This document shows, piece by piece, positions 5,058 to 13,150 of a stretch of 19,090 nt of DNA. Source of the DNA: Syntrophomonas sp. UBA5314 (GTDB taxonomy: Bacteria; Bacillota; Syntrophomonadia; Syntrophomonadales; Syntrophomonadaceae); assembly GCA_002410325.1 (NCBI GenBank), contig DHRK01000008.1, positions 26,384 through 45,473 on the forward strand. Direction: 5' to 3'. Made by a program: the position numbers and the translations under genes. The notes beneath the pieces were generated by a model, which did no database searches, was not told the origin of the DNA, and saw only the letters and a list, made by a program, of their open reading frames with translations. Every line of letters starts with the position of its first letter. Positions within the stretch are counted from its first letter, which is position 1.

Positions 5058-7004
5058 ATGGCCAAAAAACTGCAAAAACCAGATAGTATGAAACTAAACG
5101 GGAGAACCGGGATCACTGCCAAAACTGAAGGCGAAGAGCTTGTTAAGAAACGTGAACTGGCCAAAAAGATGGCTCAGGAAAAGGCCCGTGCCCGCACCAT
5201 GGCCAGGCAGCAAGTTCTGGCTGAACGCATAGCTTCGGCTTCGGAAGAGTTGGTCGCCGGGGTGGAAGAATCAGGTGCGGCGGCTCAGGAATTCGCCCGT
5301 TTAATGAACAATGTTACCCGGGAAGCCGAGCAATCTGGGACGGCATCAGGCAAGATGTACGATGCTTGTATTCAGTTGAACGGCGCTGCAGTTGATTTTG
5401 ACCGGGTAATGAATAGTGTTCTAAACAACAGCGAAATCGGTATTAAGGCTTCTCAAGGGTCCATGGAGATCTTGGGAAGTGTAGGCAATTTGTTCAAAAA
5501 AGCGGCTGATAAGAACGTGCAGTCAGCAAAACGCATCGGCGAATTGGAAGTGCAGTCCCAACGCATCGGTGACATCGTGCAGGCAGTGGTGATGATTGCC
5601 GATCAGACCAATCTTCTAGCTCTGAATGCGGCCATTGAAGCGGCCCGGGCTGGAGAGCATGGGCGCGGGTTTGCAGTCGTGGCTGATGAGGTGCGTAACC
5701 TGGCCGAGACGTCTGAGCGCTCGGCCAAAGACATTCGGGGTGTAGTGGATGAAATAAGCAACGGCGTTAATGAAGTGGTCAAAGATATCAACGCAACTGC
5801 TGCAGAATTTGAGTCCATGGCCAGCGGTTTTGAAGAAGTGGTGGGAAATTGTACTGGAACTGCTGATCTTCTTAAAGAATATGGGGCCAAAACACTGGAG
5901 CAAAAGAACCTGGTCAGTAAACTGGTAGAAAACGCCAATAAACTTATGATGGGAAGCGAGAGCATATCTTCCGCCACTGCAGAAGTAGCCGTGGGAACTA
6001 AAGAAATTAGCTCAGCTGTAAATGAACAAACCAGGGCCCTGGCTGAAGTAAGTACGGCCAGTCAGGAGCTGAGTGAAATGGCTGATGAGCTTAAGACCTC
6101 CACTGACATAAACAAATCTGCCGAAGAAGTGGCCGCCACCGCCGAGCAGCTATCGGCCAATGTTGAAGAACTCAGCAGTTCTGCGGCTCAGATTGCCAGC
6201 TCGCTTGTGCAGATGAACGATGCAATCCAAACGATATACCAGGAAAATAAGAATGCCCAACAACTAACTGAAACCGGCCAGGAAATTATAACCTCAACTG
6301 AGGATATTGCCAGCTTAAGCAAAACGTTGCGAGTTGAGTTTAACGAGCTCTGGACCAAGGTACGGGCTAAAGCAAGGGAGATTGCACAGCGCGTGCAACA
6401 AACCATGCAGTCTTATAAAGATATCAACATCGCAATAGAAAAGCTGCAGGATAAAATCCGCCGCATTGAAAAAATAGTGGATACCATCCAAAATGTCTCC
6501 ATTCAGACCAACATGCTGGCGGTCAATGGATTCGTAGAGGCAGCCACCGCCGGGGAGTACGGACGCGGGTTCTCCGTTGTGGCCGGGGACATCCGCAGCC
6601 TGGCCAATGAATCGGCTGAAAATGCTGATAAAATTCAAGATCTGGTGCGGGATATACATAACCAGATGACTAAAGTGATTGCCGATATTAATCAATCGGA
6701 AGCTGCTTCTCACGAAGCTACCACTGACGTTCCCCGGGCAACGGTAACCAATATGCAAGTCACTGAAGCGCTTGAGCAGATGAACGAACTGGGGGCAAGT
6801 TTGCGTGATGTTCTTAATAACATTAAAGCCGGTGCCGAGATCACCAAACAACAGGTCCAGGCAGTGGCGGAGCTCGTGGAGCGGTCTAATGAACAGACCA
6901 ATCAAGCTACTCAACTGGCTCAGGAACAGGCCAGGGCGATTGATGAGCTGGCCTGTTCCATTGAAGAAATAGCTTCTATCGCTGATGAAATGCAGAACCA
7001 TTAA
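5058..7004 (+). CDS. Soluble methyl-accepting chemotaxis protein with two signalling domains in tandem
   Basis: A 648-residue cytoplasmic chemoreceptor: no signal peptide or membrane segment, almost entirely coiled coil. GGGGG (5046-5050) lies 7 bases before the ATG. Residues 1-58 are strongly basic (about 16 Lys/Arg against 7 Asp/Glu). The first hairpin tip is canonical (182-216, DQTNLLALNAAIEAARAGE then GRGFAVVADEVR). A second tip lies exactly 300 residues later (482-516, IQTNMLAVNGFVEAATAGE then GRGFSVVAGDIR). The tips share 22 of 35 residues, but in the second the conserved Arg equivalent to Tsr R388 is Thr497, and the NAA becomes NGF. Standard receptors bind CheA and CheW at one tip, so the second may be degenerate or bind a different partner. 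There is no sensor domain; the neighbouring hotdog protein could supply sensing. FrzCD is a comparable membrane-free receptor. Confidence 0.9.
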   Translation: MAKKLQKPDSMKLNGRTGITAKTEGEELVKKRELAKKMAQEKARARTMARQQVLAERIASASEELVAGVEESGAAAQEFARLMNNVTREAEQSGTASGKMYDACIQLNGAAVDFDRVMNSVLNNSEIGIKASQGSMEILGSVGNLFKKAADKNVQSAKRIGELEVQSQRIGDIVQAVVMIADQTNLLALNAAIEAARAGEHGRGFAVVADEVRNLAETSERSAKDIRGVVDEISNGVNEVVKDINATAAEFESMASGFEEVVGNCTGTADLLKEYGAKTLEQKNLVSKLVENANKLMMGSESISSATAEVAVGTKEISSAVNEQTRALAEVSTASQELSEMADELKTSTDINKSAEEVAATAEQLSANVEELSSSAAQIASSLVQMNDAIQTIYQENKNAQQLTETGQEIITSTEDIASLSKTLRVEFNELWTKVRAKAREIAQRVQQTMQSYKDINIAIEKLQDKIRRIEKIVDTIQNVSIQTNMLAVNGFVEAATAGEYGRGFSVVAGDIRSLANESAENADKIQDLVRDIHNQMTKVIADINQSEAASHEATTDVPRATVTNMQVTEALEQMNELGASLRDVLNNIKAGAEITKQQVQAVAELVERSNEQTNQATQLAQEQARAIDELACSIEEIASIADEMQNH

Positions 7005-7030
7005 TTCAAGTGTTATGTTCAGAAATCACA

Positions 7031-7123
7031 ATTAAACGGCGTAGGTCAGAAAGCATTCGTAAGCAATCAAGAATATCGTTGCAGCAATGACCTTAGCCTG
7101 CTTATGGCATTACGCTGTTTAAT
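7031..7123 (+). ncRNA. Candidate structured RNA between the chemoreceptor and the flavin oxidoreductase
   Basis: ATTAAACGGCGTA (7031-7043) and TACGCTGTTTAAT (7111-7123) can form a 13-bp outer stem, with one pair that is G-U only when read on the plus strand. GGTCA (7044-7048) and TGACC (7088-7092) continue it inward on one side. Smaller hairpins follow (CGTCT with AGACG near 7137-7155, GCC with GGC near 7166-7183) before the ribosome binding site at 7201. There is no T-tract, so it does not look like a plain terminator. I do not recognise a known riboswitch. Confidence 0.35.
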
Positions 7124-7214
7124 GAATTTATGGCGTCGTCTGGAATGGGAAGACGCTTAATTTCGCCGGGCCTATTGGCAGGCTTAATATAATCCCTAGA
7201 AGAGGAGGTTTACC

Positions 7215-9134
7215 ATGGGCTACCCGCACCTTTTTAGTCCAGGAAGAATTGGTAATATTCATATAAAGAACCGAATTATAATGGCAGCTATGGGCACCGG
7301 CCTGGCCGGCTTTAACGGCGAGATCACAGCCAATTCCCTGAAGTACTATGAAGAGAGAGCCCGGGCGGGCGTGGGCTTAATTATAACAGAAATGGCAACC
7401 GTCGATAATGAACTGGGCAAGGTCAATTACATTCAGCTCAGTGTAGCTAACGATAAGTATATCCCTATGCTCAACCGGCTGGCGCAATACGTTCAAAAAT
7501 ATGACTGCAAGATTTTTATTCAGTTGGGCCATGCGGGAAGACTGACCACACCTCAATTCTTGGATGGAAAACAGCCTGTAGCTCCCAGCCCGGTTGGCTG
7601 GGGAACTCAAATACCGAGGGAATTAAGCCTTCAGGAAATTAAAGGCCTGGTAAATAAATTTGCCCGCGGTGCGTTGCGCTGCCAAAAAGCTGGAATAGAT
7701 GGAATTGAAATTCATGCCGCCCACGGTTATCTCATTAATCAGTTCTTAAGCCCCAAAACGAATTTACGCACTGACAACTATGGAGGCAGTTTCAAAAATA
7801 GAATGCGGTTTCTGGACGAGATCATCCATGCGATAAGGGATAATTGCGGGCATGATTTCCCGGTGATAGTTCGTCTTAGCGCCGATGAGTTTATTCCCGG
7901 GGGAATTGATCTGCCTATGTCCCAAAAAATAGCTCAACATCTTGAAGGCATAGGGGTCGACGCCATCGATGTAAGCAATGGATTAAACGTAATTGAGACG
8001 GCTGCTTTTGACCAGGGCTGGAAGTCGTACCTGGCCAAAGGGATCAAAGGAGTAATAAACATACCGGTAATCTCAGTAAATGTTATTCGGAAACCGGACT
8101 TTGCCGAAAAATTACTTCAAACAGAGTCAACCGATTTTATCGCTTTAGCCAGGCCCCTGCTGGCTGATCCGGAATGGGTAAAAAAGGCGCGGGAAGGCAG
8201 AGAAAAAGAAATCCAGAAATGCATATCCTGCAGATATTGCATAGACCAGCTTAATAATGGGCTGCATATAGCCTGCGCGTTAAATCCGCGTACCGGGCGG
8301 GAGCTTGAGTTTAACGATCCTAAAAAATCAGGCGAGGGTAAAAAGGTGGTTGTAATCGGTGGAGGACCGGCAGGGATGGAAGCTGCCCGCGGGCTTGCCC
8401 AAAGAGGTTTTAGCCCAATACTATTTGAAAAAAGCGATGTTCTGGGAGGGCAGCTGCATCTAGCTAAAAAGGGTGTAAACAAAGACCGTGTTGGCTGGTT
8501 AATTGATTTTCAGACCCATGAAATGCAGCGTTTAAACATAGATATCAGACTGAACCACGCTGCCACTTTGGAAGCTGTTCAAAAGGAACAACCCTATGCG
8601 GTTTTCATAGCAACCGGGTCATCACCTGTAAAGCCCCGTGTAGAGGGAATTGACAGTCCTCATGTATATTTAGCGGAAGATATTTTGGAGGATAGGGCAT
8701 CGTTTAAAAATCGGAAGATACTGGTTGTGGGGGCGGGGATGACGGGATGTGAAACCGCCGAGAAAATAGCACTTCAGGGTAATCAAGTAATACTTGCAGA
8801 AATGAAAGATGCGATCGCTGAGGATGTTGAGAAAGTAACCAGGAATGAAAAAATAACAAACTTAAAAAAATTTGGAGTGAAAATCCTCACTCAGCACAAG
8901 ATCGGGGCTGTCTACCAGCACAAGGTAACTTTATATGATCTAAAAACACAAACCGAGTTGTTATTGAAAATTGATGCGGTTGTAATTGCAATTGGTGTAA
9001 AACCCAGGGATGAGCTTGTTGAAATATTTAGAAAAGCTTTTCCTATTGTAATGATAATTGGCGACGTAAAAAAACCTGGCGATATTTCCACAGCTCTCCG
9101 CGGTGGATTTGAGAAAGCGTATACCCTGGAGTAG
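7215..9134 (+). CDS. FadH-like NADH:flavin oxidoreductase (2,4-dienoyl-CoA reductase / enoate reductase family)
   Basis: A 639-residue enzyme of usual family length; GAGGAGG (7202-7208) precedes the ATG by 6 bases. Residues 1-330 form an Old Yellow Enzyme-type FMN barrel, with IHAAHGYLINQFLSP (166-180) carrying His167, His170 and Tyr172; Tyr172 aligns with the catalytic Tyr of E. coli FadH. Cys336, Cys339, Cys342 and Cys354 match the 4Fe-4S ligands (CxxCxxC-x11-C, then ALNP). Residues from about 376 hold an FAD-binding GGGPAGMEAA motif, and from about 505 a second dinucleotide fold with VGAGMTGCETAE for NADH. Such enzymes reduce C=C bonds conjugated to a carbonyl, in dienoyl-CoA, enoates or related compounds, using flavins and the cluster. 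The beta-oxidation genes nearby make an unsaturated acyl-CoA substrate plausible, but substrate cannot be read from sequence. A terminator follows at 9277. Confidence 0.85.
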   Translation: MGYPHLFSPGRIGNIHIKNRIIMAAMGTGLAGFNGEITANSLKYYEERARAGVGLIITEMATVDNELGKVNYIQLSVANDKYIPMLNRLAQYVQKYDCKIFIQLGHAGRLTTPQFLDGKQPVAPSPVGWGTQIPRELSLQEIKGLVNKFARGALRCQKAGIDGIEIHAAHGYLINQFLSPKTNLRTDNYGGSFKNRMRFLDEIIHAIRDNCGHDFPVIVRLSADEFIPGGIDLPMSQKIAQHLEGIGVDAIDVSNGLNVIETAAFDQGWKSYLAKGIKGVINIPVISVNVIRKPDFAEKLLQTESTDFIALARPLLADPEWVKKAREGREKEIQKCISCRYCIDQLNNGLHIACALNPRTGRELEFNDPKKSGEGKKVVVIGGGPAGMEAARGLAQRGFSPILFEKSDVLGGQLHLAKKGVNKDRVGWLIDFQTHEMQRLNIDIRLNHAATLEAVQKEQPYAVFIATGSSPVKPRVEGIDSPHVYLAEDILEDRASFKNRKILVVGAGMTGCETAEKIALQGNQVILAEMKDAIAEDVEKVTRNEKITNLKKFGVKILTQHKIGAVYQHKVTLYDLKTQTELLLKIDAVVIAIGVKPRDELVEIFRKAFPIVMIIGDVKKPGDISTALRGGFEKAYTLE

Positions 9135-9276
9135 TTAATTTATAATCTGGTTACGTCTTTTCAACCTATGAAGGAGATAAGTTCGGTACCCCAGGGGTGA
9201 TCAGTTTTTCACTGCCGCTTCCATTTTAAAGTCCCGGTTTATGAGAAATTGGGAATGCTAATTGACCCTTCTACTA

Positions 9277-9301
9277 CCGCCCGCAGGGGCGGGTTTTTTT
9301 T
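9277..9301 (+). terminator. Rho-independent terminator after the flavin oxidoreductase
   Basis: CCGCCC (9277-9282) pairs with GGGCGG (9287-9292) around GCAG, then G and eight Ts. This GC-rich terminator lies 143 bases after the stop codon and separates the oxidoreductase from the creatininase-like gene. Confidence 0.85.
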
Positions 9302-9409
9302 AATAATTTATGGTCATGCAACAGACAAAGATCTGTGAAGGAGAACTCAGAATCAGGTAAGCAAATTAAAAACGCAACTTTTATATAAATCAAGCGGGAG
9401 GTTATATGT

Positions 9410-10237
9410 GTGGCATACTCCATATTTGCAGGTACCATGGCGGACATGACCTATGAAGAAGTCGAGCTGGCAGCAAAACGGAAGGCCAGTGTACTATTGC
9501 CGGTTGGGGTGATTGAAGGGCATGGCCCTCATATGTGTCTGGGAGTAGACACGTATTTGACTTATGCCCTGTGCCAGAAAGTCCTTAACAACTTGAAAGA
9601 AAAGGGGCGTTCTACGCTGATAGCACCTCCTTTTTATTGGGGCATTAACCGGGCCAATGATGCATTTGCCGGATCCTTCACTGTTAAAAGGAGTACTATG
9701 TCTGCATTGCTGCTTGACATAATGGCATGTATTCGTCAGTGGGGATTGGGTCCGATTTTCCTTGTAAATATTCACGGTGATATTCATCATAATCGGGCAT
9801 TATTGGATGCAGTAAAAGATGCTTATTGCAGGCACAAAATTGAAGCTGGTTTGCTCTTGCCCGACTTTTTAAGCCCGGCCTGTAAAATAAGTGGTTCGGA
9901 AAACTACATTCTGGTTTATAAAATGCAAGAGTTCGAGGCTATAGATGGATATGCCGACATACATGCCGGGGCAATGGAGACCGCCTGGATGCTCAACAAC
10001 TTTCCTGAACTGGTCGATATTGATATGATTCCCAGTTTGCCATCTTCGCAGACGAGTGCAAGTGAATTAACCATATGGGCAAAAGGCGGGATGCCGGCCA
10101 AGAGAGTTTTACCAAAGGCCTATTGCGGGGACCCGGCCAGCTATGATCGGGTCAAGGCCCAGGTTTTTGAAAAAACTCTGGTTGAAGAAATATCGAGGGC
10201 CATAATTAGCTACCTGGACAAAAATGCCGTTAAATAA
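9410..10237 (+). CDS. Creatininase-family amidohydrolase
   Basis: A 275-residue protein starting at GTG (9410), set by GGGAGG (9396-9401) with an 8-base gap; the ATG four bases earlier is in another frame. It shows the creatininase-family layout: LLPVGVIEGHGPHMCLGVDT near 29-48 with acidic and His metal-ligand candidates Glu36, His38 and Asp47, NIHGDIHHN (120-128) in place of the usual GHGGN, and DIHAGAMETAWM (183-194) matching the family HAGE-x-ETS motif with Glu190 conserved. Family enzymes are metal-dependent hydrolases of cyclic amides or formamides (creatininase, FAPy deformylase, mycofactocin MftE). No mycofactocin genes are seen here, so the substrate is unknown. It lies 106 bases upstream of the MBL-fold gene on the same strand and may be cotranscribed with it. 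Confidence 0.8.
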   Translation: MAYSIFAGTMADMTYEEVELAAKRKASVLLPVGVIEGHGPHMCLGVDTYLTYALCQKVLNNLKEKGRSTLIAPPFYWGINRANDAFAGSFTVKRSTMSALLLDIMACIRQWGLGPIFLVNIHGDIHHNRALLDAVKDAYCRHKIEAGLLLPDFLSPACKISGSENYILVYKMQEFEAIDGYADIHAGAMETAWMLNNFPELVDIDMIPSLPSSQTSASELTIWAKGGMPAKRVLPKAYCGDPASYDRVKAQVFEKTLVEEISRAIISYLDKNAVK

Positions 10238-10343
10238 TCGGTCTTTATGATTCTTCCCAACCAAGGCTATTTTTGTGCCTTGCTGAACACCCTGAAACCT
10301 AAAGGTTAACTGAGAAACATATTGTAAACATGGAGGCAGCCAT

Positions 10344-11312
10344 ATGATCCAAGAAATTCTACCAGACCTATTTTTACTGGAAATTCCCCTCCCGGGAAAC
10401 CCTCTAAAAGTCCTTAATTCCTATCTAATCAAAGGCGCTAAAAGACATTTGCTTATTGATACCGGTTTTAACCGGCCGGAATGTCTGGAAGCCCAGATAA
10501 ACCATTTAGAGTATTTGAAGCTCAATTGGTCCGATATCGACATTTTTATTACTCATTTTCATGGAGATCATTCCGGGCTGGCTTTTACGCTTGCTCATGC
10601 AAAATCCGCGGTATACTGCAGCAAGGTGGACGCCGATATTATCCAAACGACTATGAGGCCTGATTACTGGCAGAAAACGGATCTTTTCTATATTTCGCAC
10701 GGTTTTCCCGCCAGGTGGCTGGCCGAGCAGCGCAATACCCTGACCAACTATTTTGCCGGGGATGAAATGACATTTGACTATGTAATTGAAGGCGATGTTC
10801 TTATATACGGGAAATACCGCTTAACTTGCCTAAGCACACCGGGGCATACTCCCGGCCATATGTGTCTTTACGAACCAGAGCAAAAGTTCTTACTGGGAGG
10901 GGACTTGCTTCTGGCCAACATAAGTTCTAACATTACCGCGCGCTACAATGTAAAAGATGCGCTCGGTGATTACCTTAACAGCCTGGGGAAAATAGACGCA
11001 ATGGATATCAAGCTGATTATACCAGGACACCGAACACTTATATACGATCACCACCAGCGAATCGCCGAACTGATGAATCATCATAAACACCGGCTTGATG
11101 AAATTCTTACCATACTTCGACAAAAACCTATGAACGCTTACCAGGTCGCCTCCCAAATGCACTGGGATGTTTCGGGCGAATGGGAACAAATCCCCCGTTT
11201 TCAGCAGTGGTTTGCCACCGGCGAAGTTGTTGCCCACTTGGAGCATTTAGCTAATCGGAGAATGGTAGATAAAGAACACCAGGACACCTGCCTTATGTAC
11301 CGTCTGATATAA
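10344..11312 (+). CDS. MBL-fold metallo-hydrolase with C-terminal helical domain
   Basis: A 322-residue cytoplasmic hydrolase; GGAGG (10332-10336) lies 7 bases before the ATG. Metal-ligand residues of the metallo-beta-lactamase fold are all visible: THFHGDH (His71, His73, Asp75, His76), GHTPGH (His168), GGDLL (Asp187) and IPGH (His229). About 90 C-terminal residues after the fold, with an ILTILRQKPMNAYQVASQ helix pair, resemble the winged-helix tail seen in several MBL hydrolases, including LACTB2-like proteins. The fold binds two metals and cuts esters, thioesters or phosphodiesters. Its position between a creatininase-like gene and a sigma-54 activator does not define the substrate. A small hairpin (CAGAC-TGAG-GTCTG, 11315-11328) follows without a T-tract. 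Confidence 0.85.
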   Translation: MIQEILPDLFLLEIPLPGNPLKVLNSYLIKGAKRHLLIDTGFNRPECLEAQINHLEYLKLNWSDIDIFITHFHGDHSGLAFTLAHAKSAVYCSKVDADIIQTTMRPDYWQKTDLFYISHGFPARWLAEQRNTLTNYFAGDEMTFDYVIEGDVLIYGKYRLTCLSTPGHTPGHMCLYEPEQKFLLGGDLLLANISSNITARYNVKDALGDYLNSLGKIDAMDIKLIIPGHRTLIYDHHQRIAELMNHHKHRLDEILTILRQKPMNAYQVASQMHWDVSGEWEQIPRFQQWFATGEVVAHLEHLANRRMVDKEHQDTCLMYRLI

Positions 11313-11500
11313 AGCAGACTGAGGTCTGTATTTCGATTATGTTTGGCAGTGCGGTACTTGTCGATCTGGGTGAGTAAAATGCTATGTTTTAGTCGAAAAA
11401 AAGAGAAAAAGATTCTACTTTGGGAGACTTGTGACCGAAATAACATACGCTTATATAGAAAACATGGGTTTTTTAAGTCATGAATAGACAGAGAAAGAAG

Positions 11501-11517
11501 CTGGCATGCAAATTGCT
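11501..11517 (+). promoter_or_regulatory. Sigma-54 (-24/-12) promoter of the activator gene
   Basis: CTGGCATGCAAATTGCT matches TGGCACG-N4-TTGCW with one change. GG (11503-11504) and GC (11515-11516) are ten bases apart. The start codon is 55 bases past the -12 element. Because the gene product is itself a sigma-54 activator, autoregulation is likely. Confidence 0.8.
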
Positions 11518-11570
11518 TTATAAACAGTTAAAGCAAAGGTAACGGGTAACGGAACAAGGGGGGTCAGTTC

Positions 11571-12986
11571 GTGAAAGGAGATCAGACGCTAAATGGAAAT
11601 TGTGTAGTACCGTATGTTGTTGACGATCCCAATATCGCAATCATGGCTGTTGACAGTAAAAGCAGGTTAGTCTATGCCAACGGCACCTATCTGAGGGTTA
11701 TGGGCTTCAAAAGAGAGGAAATAATAGGCCGGCATATAGAAGATATTGTGCCTATGACGAAAACTACCCAGGTATTAAAAACCGGTAAGGCCGAAAAGGC
11801 TTATTTCATACCGCTTAATGGCCAGAACACTATTGCCACTTGTCATCCGGTGATAAAAGAAGGTAATATAATCGGCGTTATTGGCCGCAGCCTGTTTCTG
11901 GATATGGATGATGCTCATTTGGTAACCGCGATGGTCAATAAGTTGGATGATGATGTTCGTTCATTCCGGGAAAGAGAGAAGCATATCGAACAAAAAAACA
12001 ATGGCTTTAGCAGGTTAATTGGGCAAAATATATCTTTTAAAAAAATCAAGAAACTGGCCAAAGCTATATCGGGAACGGATTCAACCGTTTTGCTCACAGG
12101 TGAAACCGGGACCGGTAAAGATCTCTTCGCAAAGGCCATACATCTGTCCAGCCCTCGCAGGCAGGGACCTTTTATTCGCGTAAACTGTGCAGCTATACCC
12201 GAACAGCTGCTGGAATCAGAATTGTTCGGATATGAAGAAGGAACTTTCACCGGAGCGATCAAGGGGGGCAAAAAAGGCAAGTTTGAGATGGCCGATCATG
12301 GCACGATTTTTCTGGACGAGATTGGAGAAATGCCCCTTTCCATGCAGGCCAAATTACTGGTAGTGTTGCAGGAAAAAGAGATAGAACCTCTGGGCAGCCA
12401 GTCACAGCGTTCCAAAAAAATTGATGTTAGAATAATAGCGGCAACCAACCAGAAATTAGATGAAATGGTTATAGAAGGGCGTTTCCGGCAGGACCTTTAT
12501 TACCGGCTCAACGTGATTAATATTGAAATTCCCGCCCTTCGGCATAGAAAAAGCGACATCCCCATGCTGGCAGAGTCAATAGTGGAAAAAGTATGCCATA
12601 GAATGGAAACTGTGAAATATACCATCGATTCTGAAGTAATTCGGGTTCTGCAAAATTATGACTGGCCAGGTAATGTAAGGGAATTAGAGAATGTATTAGA
12701 ACGGGCCATCATCAGGGCTGCAATGGAAGGGAGTACATCTATCCAGGTAGAGCATACGGGTGAACTGTTGCGAAAGAATGTTTTACCTCCCTTAGAACTG
12801 GCACCGAGCTGCCAGACCACTGATCTGAAGAATTACCTGCAGACCCACGAAAAATTGATGCTGGAAGAAGTCCTTCACAAGACCCGCGGCGATAAGTACC
12901 TGGCTTCCGAGATGTTGAATATTCATCTTTCCGCCCTGTATAAGAAAATGAATAAATACGGGCTGCCGCAAAAGGCCTATAGTTAA
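11571..12986 (+). CDS. Sigma-54-dependent transcriptional activator (PAS - AAA+ - Fis-type HTH)
   Basis: A 471-residue regulator starting at GTG (11571), with a six-G tract 7 bases upstream (11558-11563). Residues about 15-110 form a single PAS sensor domain (IAIMAVDSKSRLVYANGTYL, GFKREEIIGR). About 150-385 is the AAA+ domain: Walker A GETGTGKD (177-184), Walker B FLDEIGEM, and the sigma-54 contact loop GTFTGA (224-229), where the usual form is GAFTGA. About 440-466 is a Fis-type helix-turn-helix (LASEMLNIHLSALYKKMNKY). There is no receiver domain, so it is probably switched by a PAS ligand or partner. It should drive sigma-54 promoters here and perhaps those at 4234 and 4427; the converging beta-oxidation operon is another possible target, but its promoter lies outside the window. 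Confidence 0.9.
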   Translation: MKGDQTLNGNCVVPYVVDDPNIAIMAVDSKSRLVYANGTYLRVMGFKREEIIGRHIEDIVPMTKTTQVLKTGKAEKAYFIPLNGQNTIATCHPVIKEGNIIGVIGRSLFLDMDDAHLVTAMVNKLDDDVRSFREREKHIEQKNNGFSRLIGQNISFKKIKKLAKAISGTDSTVLLTGETGTGKDLFAKAIHLSSPRRQGPFIRVNCAAIPEQLLESELFGYEEGTFTGAIKGGKKGKFEMADHGTIFLDEIGEMPLSMQAKLLVVLQEKEIEPLGSQSQRSKKIDVRIIAATNQKLDEMVIEGRFRQDLYYRLNVINIEIPALRHRKSDIPMLAESIVEKVCHRMETVKYTIDSEVIRVLQNYDWPGNVRELENVLERAIIRAAMEGSTSIQVEHTGELLRKNVLPPLELAPSCQTTDLKNYLQTHEKLMLEEVLHKTRGDKYLASEMLNIHLSALYKKMNKYGLPQKAYS

Positions 12987-13105
12987 TCAGGCGCCTGCCC
13001 AGGGCTGAATACTAGTAGTCTGTTATCCGCCATTCTTAGTCTGCGGGATGCGGAAGATCAGTTTTTACCGGTTCAGGCTCTCCCAATGGCTAATTTTAGG
13101 CGGTT

Positions 13106-13150
13106 TTAGAAACGAAAAGCCTGCCGACAAGTTGACTTTGTCGACAGGCT
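13106..13150 (-). terminator. Terminator of the beta-oxidation/acetate transport operon
   Basis: Arms 13118-13130 and 13138-13150 form a 13-bp stem with a 7-base loop. The single non-Watson-Crick pair is G-U only when read on the minus strand (C-A on the plus strand), and TTTTCGTTTC follows on that strand. Both points favour minus-strand use. Confidence 0.7.

Noticed and set aside
6315..7001. Long 228-codon open frame on the minus strand opposite the chemoreceptor
   Set aside because: It is a shadow of the chemoreceptor coding frame, with no ribosome binding site or recognisable domain.
9165..9230. AAGGAG followed by a short GTG frame after the flavin oxidoreductase
   Set aside because: The frame is about ten codons, with spacing too long for the site; there is no similarity to a known peptide.
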